Shown here one piece after another: positions 22,443 through 35,100 of a stretch of 64,000 bases of DNA. The notes below the pieces were generated by a model. The model worked only from the letters and a program-made list of their open reading frames with translations, was not told where the DNA came from and searched no databases. Within the stretch, counting starts at the first letter, position 1. Each line of letters starts with the position of its first letter. Source of the stretch: Trichosphaerium sp. ATCC 40318 (Eukaryota > Discosea > Flabellinia > Trichosidae); contig JALMLS010000315.1 in assembly GCA_038496445.1 (NCBI GenBank), positions 1 to 64,000 on the forward strand, given 5' to 3'. A program made the translations under genes and the position numbers.

Positions 22443-23384
22443 ATGTCTAAAAGGCGACGAAAACAACAACAGAATGCAGTTGTTACTCCTCCAGCACCTA
22501 TAAACCTTCAATTACCAGCAGATGATGCAAATTTGGCCGGACCAACGAATTGGTCGAATTGGGTTAGTAATATACACTTTGCAGCTAAAATACCGTATTT
22601 GTGTTTTCTCAATTGTACTTTTAACTGAAATCGAAGGTAATACCAGGACACTTGCTAATGGGCGCATATCCAAAGTCTACTGCGCTACTAGAGAACATTC
22701 TCGGTGCAGGTACATCATTAGCACCTTTGTACTAATAATACGAGGCTAATACGCGGTAGGAGTGCGAGTATTCATTAATCTAGTAACAACGAAAGAGCTG
22801 GATCGAATTGCACCAAAAGGACCTTATTCAGGTATTTGCCCCAAGATAATGGCCAAGAACGCGGAATGGGGTATAACAATGAAGAATCTGGAGTTTATAC
22901 ATCACCCTATCAGAGGTATTTTTGACACATTGTTGTTCGCCATGTTTTAGAAAAAGACAAACATCTTCTTAGATAGAGACATTGAAGATGATGATACAAT
23001 ATCCAAACTAGTTGATGATATAATAGATATGCTACGATCAGGTAGAGTAGTTTTTGTTCATTGTAGAGGTATGTGGTGTCAACCAAATGAACAAAATGTT
23101 CAAACTTTTTTGTTGGTTTTCTTTTTGTTTGATAATTGTTTGGAATCTCTCGCTCTTAATCTCATTTATTCTTTTCTACAGGTGGTCACGGGCGTACAGG
23201 AACAGTTATATCAATACTTTTGGGCAGATTATTTAGCTTAGAAGCATACGATGCGATGCAACTATGTCAAAAGTTCCATGATAATAGAGGAGATATGGAA
23301 GAAAATAAAAATCAAGCACACTACAAAGCACCTCAGACATCTGTACAAATAAACCAAGTATACAGGATTTTAGGTAAATCCTAA
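22443..23384 (+). CDS. Tyrosine/dual-specificity phosphatase-like protein
   Basis: Five exons. A basic leader (MSKRRRKQQQ) and Pro-rich linker are followed by VIPGHLLMGAYPKS, a typical DSP entry strand, then VRVFINLVTTKEL and the signature VHCRGGHGRTGTV, which matches HCx5R with catalytic Cys and Arg intact. A general-acid Asp is available in RDIEDDD. The C-terminus (APQTSVQINQVYRIL) resembles the family's last helix. It should hydrolyse phosphotyrosine or a related phosphoester; the target is unknown. CACGTG lies upstream. Confidence 0.85.
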
Positions 23385-23663
23385 TTCATCATATTGACGC
23401 CATGTTATATTTACTTATAGTTGTACCAAATAAAAGGGAAGTAACAACTCAAAAATCATGATAATAATGATTACTTTAGACATCGATGCTTGTTATTTTA
23501 TTCAAGCTGACATACAGTGTTTTATATACATACAAGTGTCGTTGTCAAAATTCGCTCCTTCGCGGAGGTGCATTGCTTACTGCTGAAGAATATTAGCAAA
23601 CAGCGTATTCATGAAAAAAAAAGAAAGGTTGATTTCGAACTTCTAAAAAACCAACAAATAACT

Positions 23664-26054
23664 ACTATTGCGTACCAGTATGTATTGGAGCAGAGTCCGG
23701 ACTTCTAGTTGTTATATTAAAATTAATATCCTCTTGTGATCTATTACTACCACCTGCCAGTCTAGCTGGCATCTCCTTTATTTTACTGATACTTTCAGAA
23801 TCAGCTAAAAAACAACAATGTCAGTATGAAACATCAAGAAAATCATTATCAATGATTTAATAAAAGCATACCATGTGTAGGAAGAAAGACGTGTAATCGG
23901 GTAGCTATTCTTTCAACAGCAGCAGCTCGGTTATAATGAAGACCCACACGATCTGCATGAAGCATGACAAGTTTGATAATCTCTATGCACAACGGCCATA
24001 ATTCGGCGAAGGCTATGAAGCCATACAACACCTAGAAAGTTTTAATAAACTCAGCCGCGTTTCAACTCTAACTAGTCAAGTGTACATCATTGAATAGATT
24101 AACATCAAGTGTGTAAGCAGCGACTAGAGCACAATCCTGGAATATGCAAGCAGCTAAAGGGAAATGGATGAAGATTGACCATCTATCTCTTAGCATACAC
24201 CAAGCTCCTGATACAACCTAGAAAATTGTAAGAAAGGAAGGTACTTAAACAGGTCATAATATTATAAAGAAAAATAATGTGACACGGTTAATAAACACGT
24301 GGGGATTTTTTAAACTAAATCGTACTAGCTTTGACGTTTGAATTTCGTTGCCACCAAAGTGAGCAATGGCTTGAATAGCATACAAGCAAATCTGTGCAAC
24401 TTCAACAGCGAATGTTGCTCCTTTACCAACAAGTTCAAATCGAATAAACTCTTCAAGCTTACTTAAATCAAATAAAATTGTTCTATACTCGCCCTCTGAC
24501 TACAAAATTACATAAGATAAAAAATACAAGCGGTACACAACAGTGTTTTTAACAAACTCGAACAAAAAAAATTATCAAGTCGTACAAATGTTAAGCTTGC
24601 TAACTCCGGTCTGGTAGAATCCAAGTTAAATACACGAGGAGTTATGCTTGATCTTATCTAAAAGTAAAAGTAAAAATGTGATTGTTTTGTCAGGGCTTTT
24701 AAAAAAAAACGGTATTTTGAAAAGCTGCTGTGGTAATCTTCTTCTTTCGCCGTACTATTGAGCCTGCACCCCATAGATAGTGAAATCCCTCTGTTATTGT
24801 CACATTCTTTTTTTTCATATCTTTAACCGCATCTTGAAAAACAGCAACACGTGCTACACTAAACTAAAAATAAGTACAACAGAGGAACGATAAGGTATAA
24901 AAATAGAACCTACACATTCGGTTGAAAATCGGCTGACAGCAATTTACAATACGTCTTTGTAGTATCAACTATGAGTTCTAGATTACTATCACTACTATTG
25001 AGTTTGGGAAGCATATCTAAACGAACAATGAGCTCCGGAAAAACAAAAAAGTTTTCACGCCAACTCGCTCTACAAAAACTTTGCATTACCATTAGCCAGC
25101 GCCAAATAGTACCTATGGCTTGTGTTAAAGAAGACACAAAGAAAAGAATGTGTACCCAACTACGCTAATATCTCCAAAGAGAAAGTGGTATGTTGACATT
25201 AGCGCCAGAGCGCTTGCAATACAAGGATGATTTGTTTGACCCAGGCAAGCGAAAACTGTGTTTGCCATGTTACAAAACTCCACTCCATGCTCAGGACGTC
25301 CTAAAAACAACACTCAGAGTTCATCTGACTGGAAACAGAGGCGGCTAACTAAAATCGTACCACGTAAATGCGCTCCAATTCCAACAAGAAGAAACACTTC
25401 TAGAATCACAGGATCTGCCACCCAAGCTAAGAAACGTTTAGAAATACTTCCAAAACTGCGAATTGTACACGTACTTGAACCGCGTAAAGATTCTAACAAT
25501 GATTGAGCTGTCCATTGGCCAGCGTATACGCCCTATCAATAACGTCAGTTATTTTTGGCAACGCTAAAAAACTGTACCTGCCACGGCGCGTAAATGAATT
25601 GATACGTATCAAGATAACTTGTAACTTCCGCTGCAATGTTAAGAGATGTACCGACTCTTGGTATTATTGTCTAAGAAGCAGAAATAAGCGTTTACAACTA
25701 AAAAGCAATCAAAAAGCACGTGTGGCCCCAAAAAACGCTGTTTTGTCTTTGTACCTTTGCATTAGTCAATAATTGGACTTCGTTACGTAATTGTAGCAGT
25801 TCCTCACGTTGACCCTGTATTCTAGCCCGTAACTCCTCTCGTTCTTTCACAAGCTTATTTTTATAACCTTTTACAGGCCCGCGCTTCTTTGCAGCGGTAT
25901 ACACGCACTCTATCTTCTTTTTCGCACAACGGCCACAGGGCGATTGGTTATCGCACTTTAGATGATCTCTTCTACATGCTTGGCATGCTACCGACCGTTG
26001 TTTGCGTTTTATGCCCCTGCTTGTATTTTTCTTTCCCTTCGTTCTGTTTTGCAT
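23664..26054 (-). CDS. Zn2Cys6 (Gal4-type) transcription factor
   Basis: The N-terminus has a complete binuclear zinc cluster: CQACRRDHLKC then DNQSPCGRCAKKKIEC, spacing C-x2-C-x6-C-x5-C-x2-C-x6-C. A linker (KKRGPVKGYKNK) and a heptad-like coiled coil (KEREELRARIQGQREELLQL) follow, as in dimeric fungal factors. About a dozen exons then encode a long helical region (VGTSLNIAAEVTSYLDTYQF, GRPEHGVEFCNMANTVFACL, IGTIWRWLMVMQSFC) ending at TAG 23664. This resembles the middle-homology region of such factors, but I cannot assign it. Zn2Cys6 factors are typical of fungi and also known in amoebozoans. Confidence 0.85.
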
Positions 26055-26288
26055 CCCACAAACTGTTTTACTTCATGTACGTGGCAATTGTAAATTGTTC
26101 AACACGTGTGGTGTAAAACCCGTCTATGCTTCACTGACGAGGCTTCCAAATGACTTGGTGAGCGATGAGCGATGCTTGATGTGCTATTTGGCAAACACAA
26201 CGTACACTTGCTTAAAACAACGCAGAGAAAACCAGAAATTTACAATTTTTTAAACTTCGCTTTGCCAACACGCTTCAGTTTAAAACAA

Positions 26289-28498
26289 ATGTCAGACGAC
26301 GACAGAGACCGCTCTAGCAGAAAGCGTAGGCGGACACGCGATAGTGACCGTGATCGCCGCGATACCAGAGACAGGGATAGTAGAAGTAGTCGTGATGATG
26401 ATAAGGACAGAGAACACAGGCATAAACGGCACAAGAGCAGTAGACATAAAAGTAGTAGAAGCCATAGAAGCTCTAGAGATAGTAGAGATAGCAGAGATGA
26501 TAGGGACTACGAAAAGGACGTAAAACGTGAAACAAAAGTTAAAAAAGAGCCAAAAGTTGAAGATATGTTCAAAAACGATGATGAGGAGGTTCCACAACAA
26601 GCCTCCAGTATAGAGAGCAAGAAAGCGAAGCTAGCAGCAATCAGAAAAAAATTGGCTGACAAGAACGCTCTACTCGAGAAGCTACGGTTAAAAAAGCAAG
26701 CAGCACAAGCAAAAACCGCCGCTGCAGCAAAAGCACAAGCTTCTGGGCCAAGACCGCTTTTACTTGACGACGAAGGCAGGGAAGTAGATGAGCATGGTAA
26801 CGTTATTCAAAGCCGCACTACTATAGTGTCAACACTGAAGGCTAATCAAAGAAATGACATTCGTGATGGACAAAAAAAGACAAGAGGTCGTGTATACGAT
26901 CCAAGAATGAAAATGCCAGCGGCAGAGCGTAAAAAGCGTTCATTTAATTTCATAGAGCCAGGAAAATACGTCCGTATTTCAAAGAGGATAAGATGGTTCC
27001 AACAACAAGTACAACGGGATAATGCTGCCGACACTGCAGGTAACATTTTTGATTATAATTATGTTGACGATACTAACCTCTTACTAGGTGATGGAGTGCA
27101 AGCTGCCGCAGTAAACCTGGCTGAAGCTGAACTACAGATGAAAATGAAAAGAAAAGGAGAAATGCTTGCACGTGAAATACCGGCAATAGAATGGTGGGAT
27201 CGTCCTTTTACGAAGCAAGGAAGTTATGAATCAGGACCTGATTATACTACATTGAATGTTTATGTTGAGCATCCTATTCAACTCAAGCCTGCAGCTGATC
27301 CTGGCGCACCTGCTCCACAACCTTTAAAACTTACAAAAGTTGAACAAAAGAAGTTGAGAAAGAGGATTCGTCAAGAGAAACAGAAAGAAAAATATGACAG
27401 GTTTATTCTTGGTTTAGATGAGGCTCCTGAAGCGAAGGTTAAGATTAAGAATATGATGCGTGTTTATGGTTCAGAGGCAGTTCAAGATCCAACACAGATT
27501 GAAGCAAAAGTACGACAAGAGATGATGGAACGTCAGCGCCGTCATGAGGAGAGAAATCAAGCTAGGAAACTAACACCTGAAGAGAGATCCGCTAAGGTAA
27601 TTTTTTTTTTGTCTTTTCTTTCTTTTTGTTTATTTGAGCTTATGATACCTTTAGAAACGTAGGAAAATGCGTGAGGATACCTCTCTAAAGACTAAGGTAG
27701 CTGTATATAGAGTTGGTAAGATGCACTTGGCCGATCCAAGAAAGAAATTTAAAATTGACAAAAATGCACAACAGTTGAACCTTTCTGGCTGTTGTCTTCT
27801 GTGTGGTACAAGTGAATTTGCTGTTGTCATTGTAGAAGGTGGACCTAAAGGTCTAAGGAAGTATAAGGTAATAACAAGCTCACAAATAGGAAAAAAGATG
27901 AAATTTTTGTTTTCTCATTTTTTGGAGATATTGAATTCTTACCTTCTGTATTAGGGTCTATTGCTACGTAGAATGAAGTGGCTGGAAAGACAAGATGAAG
28001 ATACAGACTTCCCTGAAGGAACAGAGACTTGTGCATTGGCATGGGAGGTGCGTGATATTTTTTTTTTGAATGGTTTTTGATTTTCTATCATTGTCTGCAA
28101 ACGCCTTCAAAACGTAGTGTATAAAACCAGTTTATTGTTTGCGTACTGCGTACAAACTTTTAAACGTGATAGCTGCAAGTACAGAAAAAACAAAAAAATT
28201 AGAATTTCAAACCTCAATTCGACCTTTCTTTTGCTACGCCTTCGTTTTATGCGTCACAGGCGATTTTAGTACTTTAATTTCTAAATAAGTAATTTGTGCA
28301 GTACGATCTATAAACTGTACCAAATATGACGTGTATGTTATTGTTTACTAATGGCGTTTACCTTAGGGAGAAACGTTGAAGGCCGCTTTTAGAAATTTTG
28401 CATTTTATGCCTGTGATACAGAATTGGAGGCTAGAAAGTACCTTGAAGATAGAGGCGTTGTACAGTATTTTGATATGTGCAAGAACCACAACAATTAA
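26289..28498 (+). CDS. PRPF3: U4/U6 snRNP splicing factor Prp3
   Basis: Four or five exons. An N-terminal RS/RD-rich low-complexity region of about 90 residues is followed by the PRP3 domain (FNFIEPGKYVRISKRIR, EIPAIEWWDRPF, EHPIQLKPAADPG) and, after short introns, the C-terminal DUF1115 region (AVVIVEGGPKGLRKYK, LLLRRMKWLERQDED, ending YFDMCKNHNN). Prp3 holds the U4/U6 duplex in the tri-snRNP. The usual N-terminal PWI domain of animal Prp3 is not seen; the RS-like region takes its place. The last intron (about 28048-28365) is roughly 320 nt, six times the local norm, with no obvious snoRNA box pair. Confidence 0.95.
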
Positions 28499-28704
28499 AG
28501 GCGAACCAACCAAAAAAAAACTTCAGTACACCTTTACGTGACCGCGTAGAAAAAGTAATAATAAAGCGTATTGTGGTTGTTTAGTGAGTTAGGGTTATAA
28601 ATAGACGAGTAAAAAATCTGGCAAGCACAGAATATCGACAAAGTGAAAGTCAATATAAATAGAATATTCTTTTGTAGTTCTAAGTCCATCATTGCTTCTC
28701 GGCA

Positions 28705-30501
28705 ATGGCCTGCTGTTTTCAACTCGGTGGACCGAGTGGGAAAAGCGAAGGAGAGCTCGCAAAGGACAGAAAGAAGTCACGTATGATAGATCAGGACCTC
28801 CGTAATAGAGATGGTACTCCAGGTAGACAACACAAGTTGCTATTGCTCGGTACGTTGCTAACGGTACTTTTAACTTGTAAAAAACGTAATTTCTCTCGTC
28901 AGGTACCGGCGATTCGGGTAAGAGCACCTTTGCGAAGCAAATGAAGATACTATTCCTCAATGGCTTTAAAAAGAGAGAGATTGAAGCTTATCGCTTGTTG
29001 GCAAAAGAACAAGTGATGCAAACAATAATACGCCTAGCACAGGGTGCGGAGAAGCTTGGTATCAAGGTTGGCAAAAAGGTAAACGAGCCCTACCAATCAA
29101 ATTGATCATTTTTATTTTTATAAATGTACTATTAGCCCTAATTATTTGTTTTAGAAGGATATTGAGAGCATTAATGAAGCAACGGAGCTCAATATGGAGA
29201 ATGTAAAACATGTAGAGGCTGTATGGGCTGATAAAGGTATAAAAGAGGCTTGGGCAAAGCGTAGAGAGTTTCAGATCGATACTTGTGCAGACTAGTACGT
29301 CAAGACGGACAAGAGAACTCTTTTACTTCAGATTCCATCATGATTATCATATTTTAAATAGTGACATCTAACGCTATGTAGCCTTCTAGATAACGTCCGT
29401 CGTATCGCTAGTGAAGACTTCCAACCAACAGAAAAGGTCAACTTGATTTTTTTTGATGATGTTTTTTTTTGGACGTCGTTTTGTGGTTTTAATGTAACCT
29501 TTGTGTTTAGGATATTCTCCGCCTCAGGAAGAAGAGTACTGGTATTATTGAAATCAAGTTTGAGATTGAAGACTCTCAGTTTTGTTTGGTGGACGTGGGA
29601 GGACAACGGAGCGAGCGTAGGAAGTGGTTACATTGTTTTGAGGTACAACTGACATTTTGGTTCAGTACAGGCGAAGCAAAGCGCTTTTTTTGTGGATTTT
29701 TTTTCAAAATTTAGCATTTTTTTTTCTGTAACTATCATTGGCACTCTTCTAAGGCATTTGCGCTTTTTTAAATAATAATAGGCCCTTGTTCACATTTTGT
29801 TACTAACGCTCTTATTTAGGATGTGAGCGCAATAGTTTATTTTGTAGCTTTGAACGAATGTACGTTAATCTCAGATTTTTTTGTGGCTTTTGGCCACATT
29901 TATATTTTTATTTTTTTTTGGACGTAATAGTTTGCTTTTGTGGAAGCAAATAACGTTGATTTTGAGACCAAAATCATTTTATTTTTTTTTTTTTTTGTTG
30001 TTTGTTTTTGTTGTCTAATGTCATGAAGATGATATGAAACTTGAAGAAGATGAACGTGTTAACCGTATGCGTGAATCATTGGAACTATTTCTTGAAATAT
30101 CAAGCTCAAAGTGGTTTAATAAGACGCCGTTCATTATGTTTTTGAATAAGTCTGATTTATTCAGAGAAAAAGTAAAAGAGGTCCCACTAACAGACTTATT
30201 TCCAGAGTACAAGGGTAAGTATATAATTGCGCGAACCACATTTACGTGTTCATTACGTAATGTTTTTTCTAGGTGGTAAAAACTATGAAGAAGGTCTCAG
30301 CTACATCAAAGTATGAACGTTTATTTCAGTTTTTTTTTTTGTTGTCTAATATTTTATCTGTAGAAACGATACAAGGATGAATTTGAAGGTAGAGGTCATT
30401 TGTATACTTATGTTACGTGCGCATTGAGCACGGAGAATGTCAGCAAGGTGTTCGAATCTGTAAAGAACACTGTAATCCAGCAAGAATCACTGGATCTGTA
30501 G
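28705..30501 (+). CDS. Heterotrimeric G-protein alpha subunit
   Basis: About eight exons. All nucleotide motifs are present: G1 GTGDSGKST (Asp where most have Glu), switch I RKKSTGI, G3 [12 protein letters not shown] with the catalytic Gln, G4 FLNKSD, and G5 TCALST in place of TCAT. An alpha-helical insertion ([24 protein letters not shown]) separates G1 and switch I as expected. The N-terminus MACC lacks the Gly2 needed for myristoylation but keeps two cysteines for palmitoylation. The C-terminus ends [10 protein letters not shown], shorter than the usual tail that docks on receptors, so coupling may be unusual. One intron near 29840-30030 is long and very T-rich. Confidence 0.93.
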
Positions 30502-30640
30502 TAGTAAAAACATGTAAAGTAAGAGATGAATTTGTATTTTGACAAACGACTTGATTATGCGCTAGTAACTTTAGCATGAAGCCTGTCTTTCTTGTGTAAG
30601 GCCTTGATTAAGAGTTCTAGCCTCTGGAAGCATGCAATTA

Positions 30641-30713
30641 GCTCTAATAGTACAACGGCAGTATGACAAGTTGGCGGAACTTGCAGATCCGGGTTCGATT
30701 CCCGGTTGGGGCA
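30641..30713 (+). tRNA. tRNA-like gene with irregular anticodon loop
   Basis: 73 nt folding as a cloverleaf: acceptor GCTCTAA/TTGGGGC (three G-U type pairs), D arm GTAC/GTAT with a loop containing GG, a strong T arm CCGGG-TTCGATT-CCCGG, a 4-nt variable loop and discriminator A. The A and B box promoters are good. The anticodon arm is odd: CAAGTT...AACTTG pairs so well that a standard 7-nt loop would be TGGCGGA, lacking U33, while a 4-bp stem leaves a 9-nt loop TTGGCGGAA. The anticodon is therefore unclear (GGC for Ala and TGG for Pro are possible readings). Either a divergent tRNA or a tRNA-derived sequence. Confidence 0.6.
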
Positions 30714-30718
30714 TTTAC

Positions 30719-30723
30719 TTTTT
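30719..30723 (+). terminator. RNA polymerase III terminator
   Basis: A run of five T bases 6 nt after the tRNA discriminator, the expected Pol III stop signal. Confidence 0.6.
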
Positions 30724-30978
30724 AGAGTACCAATAAAAGTTCAACATTAACCAAGGTATTCCAAACAATGTAATGTTTGTTTGGTTTATTTGACTTAAGC
30801 AAGCTAAAATACACGCGCAATCCGCGTAGATTACGTGAATGTGAACACGTAAAATAGTGCCGCTTTTCGTGTAATCCGCGTTACAACACAAGCTCCAAAG
30901 CTCTACCAAACAATTCATCTCGCGTGACAGGCGTCAAAGTAGGTCTATGGCCAACAGTGCGCTCACTATTGTACCACT

Positions 30979-31874
30979 ATGGATGTATCTACGTTACAAC
31001 ATTGCATAGCCAAACCTAAGAAACAACAAACGTATTTTGCCCCTACCTCTGGTAGTTTAACTATGAAACGTAAACGTGATTCATCTGACGCTACAACACC
31101 AACTGAATCTGGTGGCTCTGTGAAAAAGCAACGTACAACCACTCAAATTCCACGCTCTGTGATAGTATTGGATGTAACGAATGGTTCTATGCAAGCTTTA
31201 GGTTCGTGTACATAATGTAAACGCTTCATTTGAATTTCTGTAAACGATTTTGCTTAACGTTACTCCTTTACCTTTAAACAGCACCGCTTAGGCTAAACTC
31301 ATGTTATTTAGTTACATACAGCCCACACTTTCTATCTGGTGAAGAAATCTCTTGTCTTTTTCAAGAACTGAACTCTCATACAGACGACTTTAATCAAGAC
31401 GTGTTTAAGCTCTATGGTAAAGAGTATAGATCACCAAGGCTCGTTGGAGCATTCGGAGATAGAAAAGGCATCTCTTATACATACTCTGGTAACACTAGAA
31501 CAACAGTAGGGCAATTCACACCGACAATGCTTGCTGTTAAGAAAAGGATTGAGGAAATCGTAGGACACCCTCTTAATTATGTCCTAGTGAACTGGTACAG
31601 GGATGGTAAGGATCATATAACATGGCATAATGATAAAGAGAAAGATTTAGTTACAGGATCAGCTATTGCTTCTATCAGTGTTGGTGCTGTCCGAGATTTT
31701 AAGTTAAGAGTGGAGAAGACTAAAAAAGTGACTACTGTAAAGTTAGGATCTGGAAGTTTATTACTGATGCTTAAGGATACTCAAAAACTATGTAAGCATA
31801 GCTTACCTAAACGTGTACGACTTAAAGATGTAAGGTTCAATCTTACATTCAGGTACATGGCGCTACCAAATTGA
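30979..31874 (+). CDS. AlkB-family DNA repair dioxygenase, ALKBH2/3-like
   Basis: Two exons; the large second exon carries the whole catalytic core. LVGAFGDRKGISYTYSG is the substrate-lid region, NYVLVNWYRDGKDHITWHND contains the HxD iron ligands, AIASISVGAVRDFKLR follows, then SGSLLLMLKD, the distal histidine in LCKHSLPKR and the 2-oxoglutarate arginine in RFNLTFR. The order and spacing match ALKBH2/3, which remove alkyl groups from bases in DNA. The N-terminal exon is disordered with basic patches (KRKRD, VKKQR) that could be a nuclear signal. It is the second AlkB-type gene in this window and of a different subfamily from the one at 3759. Confidence 0.93.
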
Positions 31875-31987
31875 CAAGCAACCTCACTTAGCAATGTTGG
31901 CAAAAAAAACAATTTATACAACCGTTTCTCTCTGGATATCATAGGTTTAGTTACAGTAGAGCATAGTTTTAAGTAAAATTTCGTAAT

Positions 31988-32130
31988 TTTGCTGGTCAGC
32001 ATGTTGAATAAAATAAAACAAAATAGCTCAAAAACTATGAGTGCTGAGTCAATCCTGGTCACTGGGAATAAACAACTATAAGTTTAGTTTATGTTTTCTA
32101 TGTTGCACGTGTTTAGAAGAAATGTAAGCT
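31988..32130. repeat. Dispersed repeat R, copy 1
   Basis: About 140 bp matching 55026-55172 in the same orientation, including ctggtcagcatgttgaata, ggtcactgggaataaacaa and tataagtttagtttatg. It lies between the convergent 3' ends of the ALKBH2/3-like and HECT genes. No open frame is shared, so it is more likely a non-coding or mobile sequence. Confidence 0.75.
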
Positions 32131-32165
32131 GTACAAATTTCATAGAATATATTTATTCTTTCTTT

Positions 32166-35100
32166 TTAGTCACGTGTTATGAAATCAGTATCAATTTCTA
32201 TACAAGATGTGATAGCATATGTTAATTTACGTCTTGCTATTTCTGCAGTTGAGTACTTTGGCCAATCAAGAGCAAAAAAGCAAGTATGTGCTTGAGGTAA
32301 AAAGTCGTCATGGTTTCCGCTGTTATTGAAGTTACAGATACAAAATGTATATTCTCCATCAGCTGGTAGTCTAGAGCGACCTATTAAAAGTATGTCAGAA
32401 GGTTACTAAGTAATGTAAAGGGAGATTAAAACCATGTATTTTAGCTTTTTTTGTCTTTTGTTCTTTTTTTTTCTTTCTTCTTCTTGTACTTGCCTGAAAC
32501 GAAACGTAGAAGAAGACGGCGCTGTTCATCTGTAAACTCTTCCATGGCAAGCCAAAAGTATTTTACATGCTTAGACTACGTTGTATGTAAACAAACAAAC
32601 CCAAGATAGCAGAGGGAAGAAATATTAAAAATCATCGTACAGCTGGGTCAACTTGACGGTAGATTGTATTGTTCTTAAGTTGAGTAATATCAATACTATG
32701 CATTCCACAGACGCGCTGTTCAATCTCCTTAGCAGAAAGTATATTCAAAATTTCAATAGGCATAGTCTTGGCAATGCCTCTTGCAATCTATGTCAAAGAG
32801 TTAGATCAGTATTGACATCAATACAAGAAAAAATCCAAAGAACATACCTGACGAACAGGTTCAGAGAACTCCTCAAGCTTATACCTAAGTAGCAGCTTGA
32901 TGTATTCATTTCTATTCTTAAAGGTTACGGGAGTATCTTTACCACCTGAGCTTAGGGCTACTTCTCTACCATCTGCTGAATACGTTAAGAAGCTTTCAAA
33001 GGCTATTGCAGCAAAGCTCTCTTCTGATTCAGCTGCTACATATCATAGTTAATAACGAAGGTAAACATATATACAATACTAAAAGCCTAAGCTATGGACG
33101 TACTTTCATACATGCGCATCAGATTAACACAGTTCAAATCGACTGTTTTTAGATCATCAATGTCCACTAAGAGGTAGAAAAACAAATGTCAATAGTAAAC
33201 CTTTTTTTTTTTTGTTTAAACTGTTAGACAAAACTCACCTTTTAGACCAATGAGAGGTTTCCAGATAAGCGAAGGCCAATCAAATTCTAATGGATTCCTA
33301 GTTCTTATAGCGATACCTAGTTGGAATGTTAAAACGTGAATACATAAGGAAGTGGTAATGAAAAAAAGATCGTAAAACAAGTACCAAGAAGAATGCCAAT
33401 AAATTCGAAGAAAAATGGATGTTTGCCAACAGGATTAGGATTTGGTACAAATTTATCTGTATCTGTACCAACATCACCTTGATTATTCGCAGTAGGAACG
33501 AATAGATCCGTATTATTCTACAAAAAAATGAGAAACAACAAAAGAAAAAACTGGTTTAGTAAACAACATAATTTTTTACAACGTACTTGGCACTCCCTGC
33601 AAATTGTTGATAAAGTCTCACGGTATGGTCCACCGACGTCTTGAGATCCTTCACTAACAAAAACGACTTCAAACGCTCTATCATCAAGATGGAATCTACG
33701 TGGATCAACTTGTTGGACCTACAAGTGCAAAGACATTTAGTACTAAATGATAAAGAAAAATAAAGTTAAATAAGTTACCCTTTCAAAGACTTGTTGCCAT
33801 ACTGGTATCTCACTTCGTCTATCAATCTTAATTTTAGGTCTTACAATTGTTGTAGTTGTTTCACGAAGAGCTTCAGTGAGCCACTCCATCTTCACAGTGG
33901 TAAACACAAGCCCACGAAGTGCACCTTTAGTTTTTATTAGCAAACAAATTCCTTTGTTTTGAAGCGTTGTGTTTTTAAGACATACCTAGGTATTTAGCTA
34001 CACTCCACTGTTCTCTCACTGGTTGTAAATTTATGATTGGAAGTATACAAGACATCTTAAAGTTGAAGTACTTCAAAACTTCAAATCTGGCCTAATTGAG
34101 ACTTTAAGCACACGAACCGTACTTTCTGATTGTTTGGTTAACACAATACTTACTTCGAGGACATTCTCAGGCATATCTGCTAATAAATCTAGAGCTTTGA
34201 GTTGTGCAATATCACAATCAGAGAATCGGAGTCTAACAGACTCGTGAACTCCATGTGGCTTCGATTTTTGGCTGTGAAGGCGACGATTCTACAACGAGGT
34301 ACTTTAACAAACAAACTATTGAGCTAATATCCAAAACTGCTTACCTTTCCTGTAGCATTAACCCAAGCAACTAGATGCTGGTCCTACATAGAACCCCAAA
34401 GGTTAGTTGTTGTACAAAGGACAAAAGAGTAAGCTGATGTTACGTTACCTTGACAATATCCCAACTATCTTGAGAAGCCAATGCAACTGTCCTCATTGCA
34501 GTCCATTTTTCCTTGCGTGTGTTTTCTGTGACATCACTAAATACTGGTGTTGCAGTGAACCTGAATCCCCATTCTGGATATACTGCCTTGGATACAAACA
34601 TCCAAACAAAACTGTTACCAGGTATGTTTATTTGATACGACCAATTATATCCTGAGAACTGACGCAAGAAAGTACCATTAGGTAATTGGAAAATTAGCAT
34701 AGCGCCACCAGGAACCAAAGCACAACGTGGATCAAACTCAATATTAATAGACTTGGCTCCACTTGAGAAGAAAAAAAGGGTAAGAAAAAAGAAAACAATC
34801 TTGTTATTTGTTTAAATCATATCTGTCTTACCGGAAGGATACAACACTAGTGAGACTTGACGATGGGAGGTAAGGGTGTTTTGTTTCTTCTATCCAAGAC
34901 TCTTGTTTCTTTTGGTACTCACTGGAGAACGTTTCACGAATGAATTTCTCAGGAAAGTTTTGACCTACAATGTTTAGTAAGAACAAAATAAAAAGTCAGA
35001 TGCACTTACCCAGGTTTACTGCTTGCATAACAGTTACCATTTCCATTACATCCCTTAGGAAAACGTTGTGTTTCTTGGTTCTAGGAGTTCCTGTCTCCTC

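Noticed and set aside
26240-26600. Long Ser/Leu-rich frames opposite the Prp3 N-terminus
   Set aside because: Shadow of the RS/RD-rich coding repeats on the other strand.
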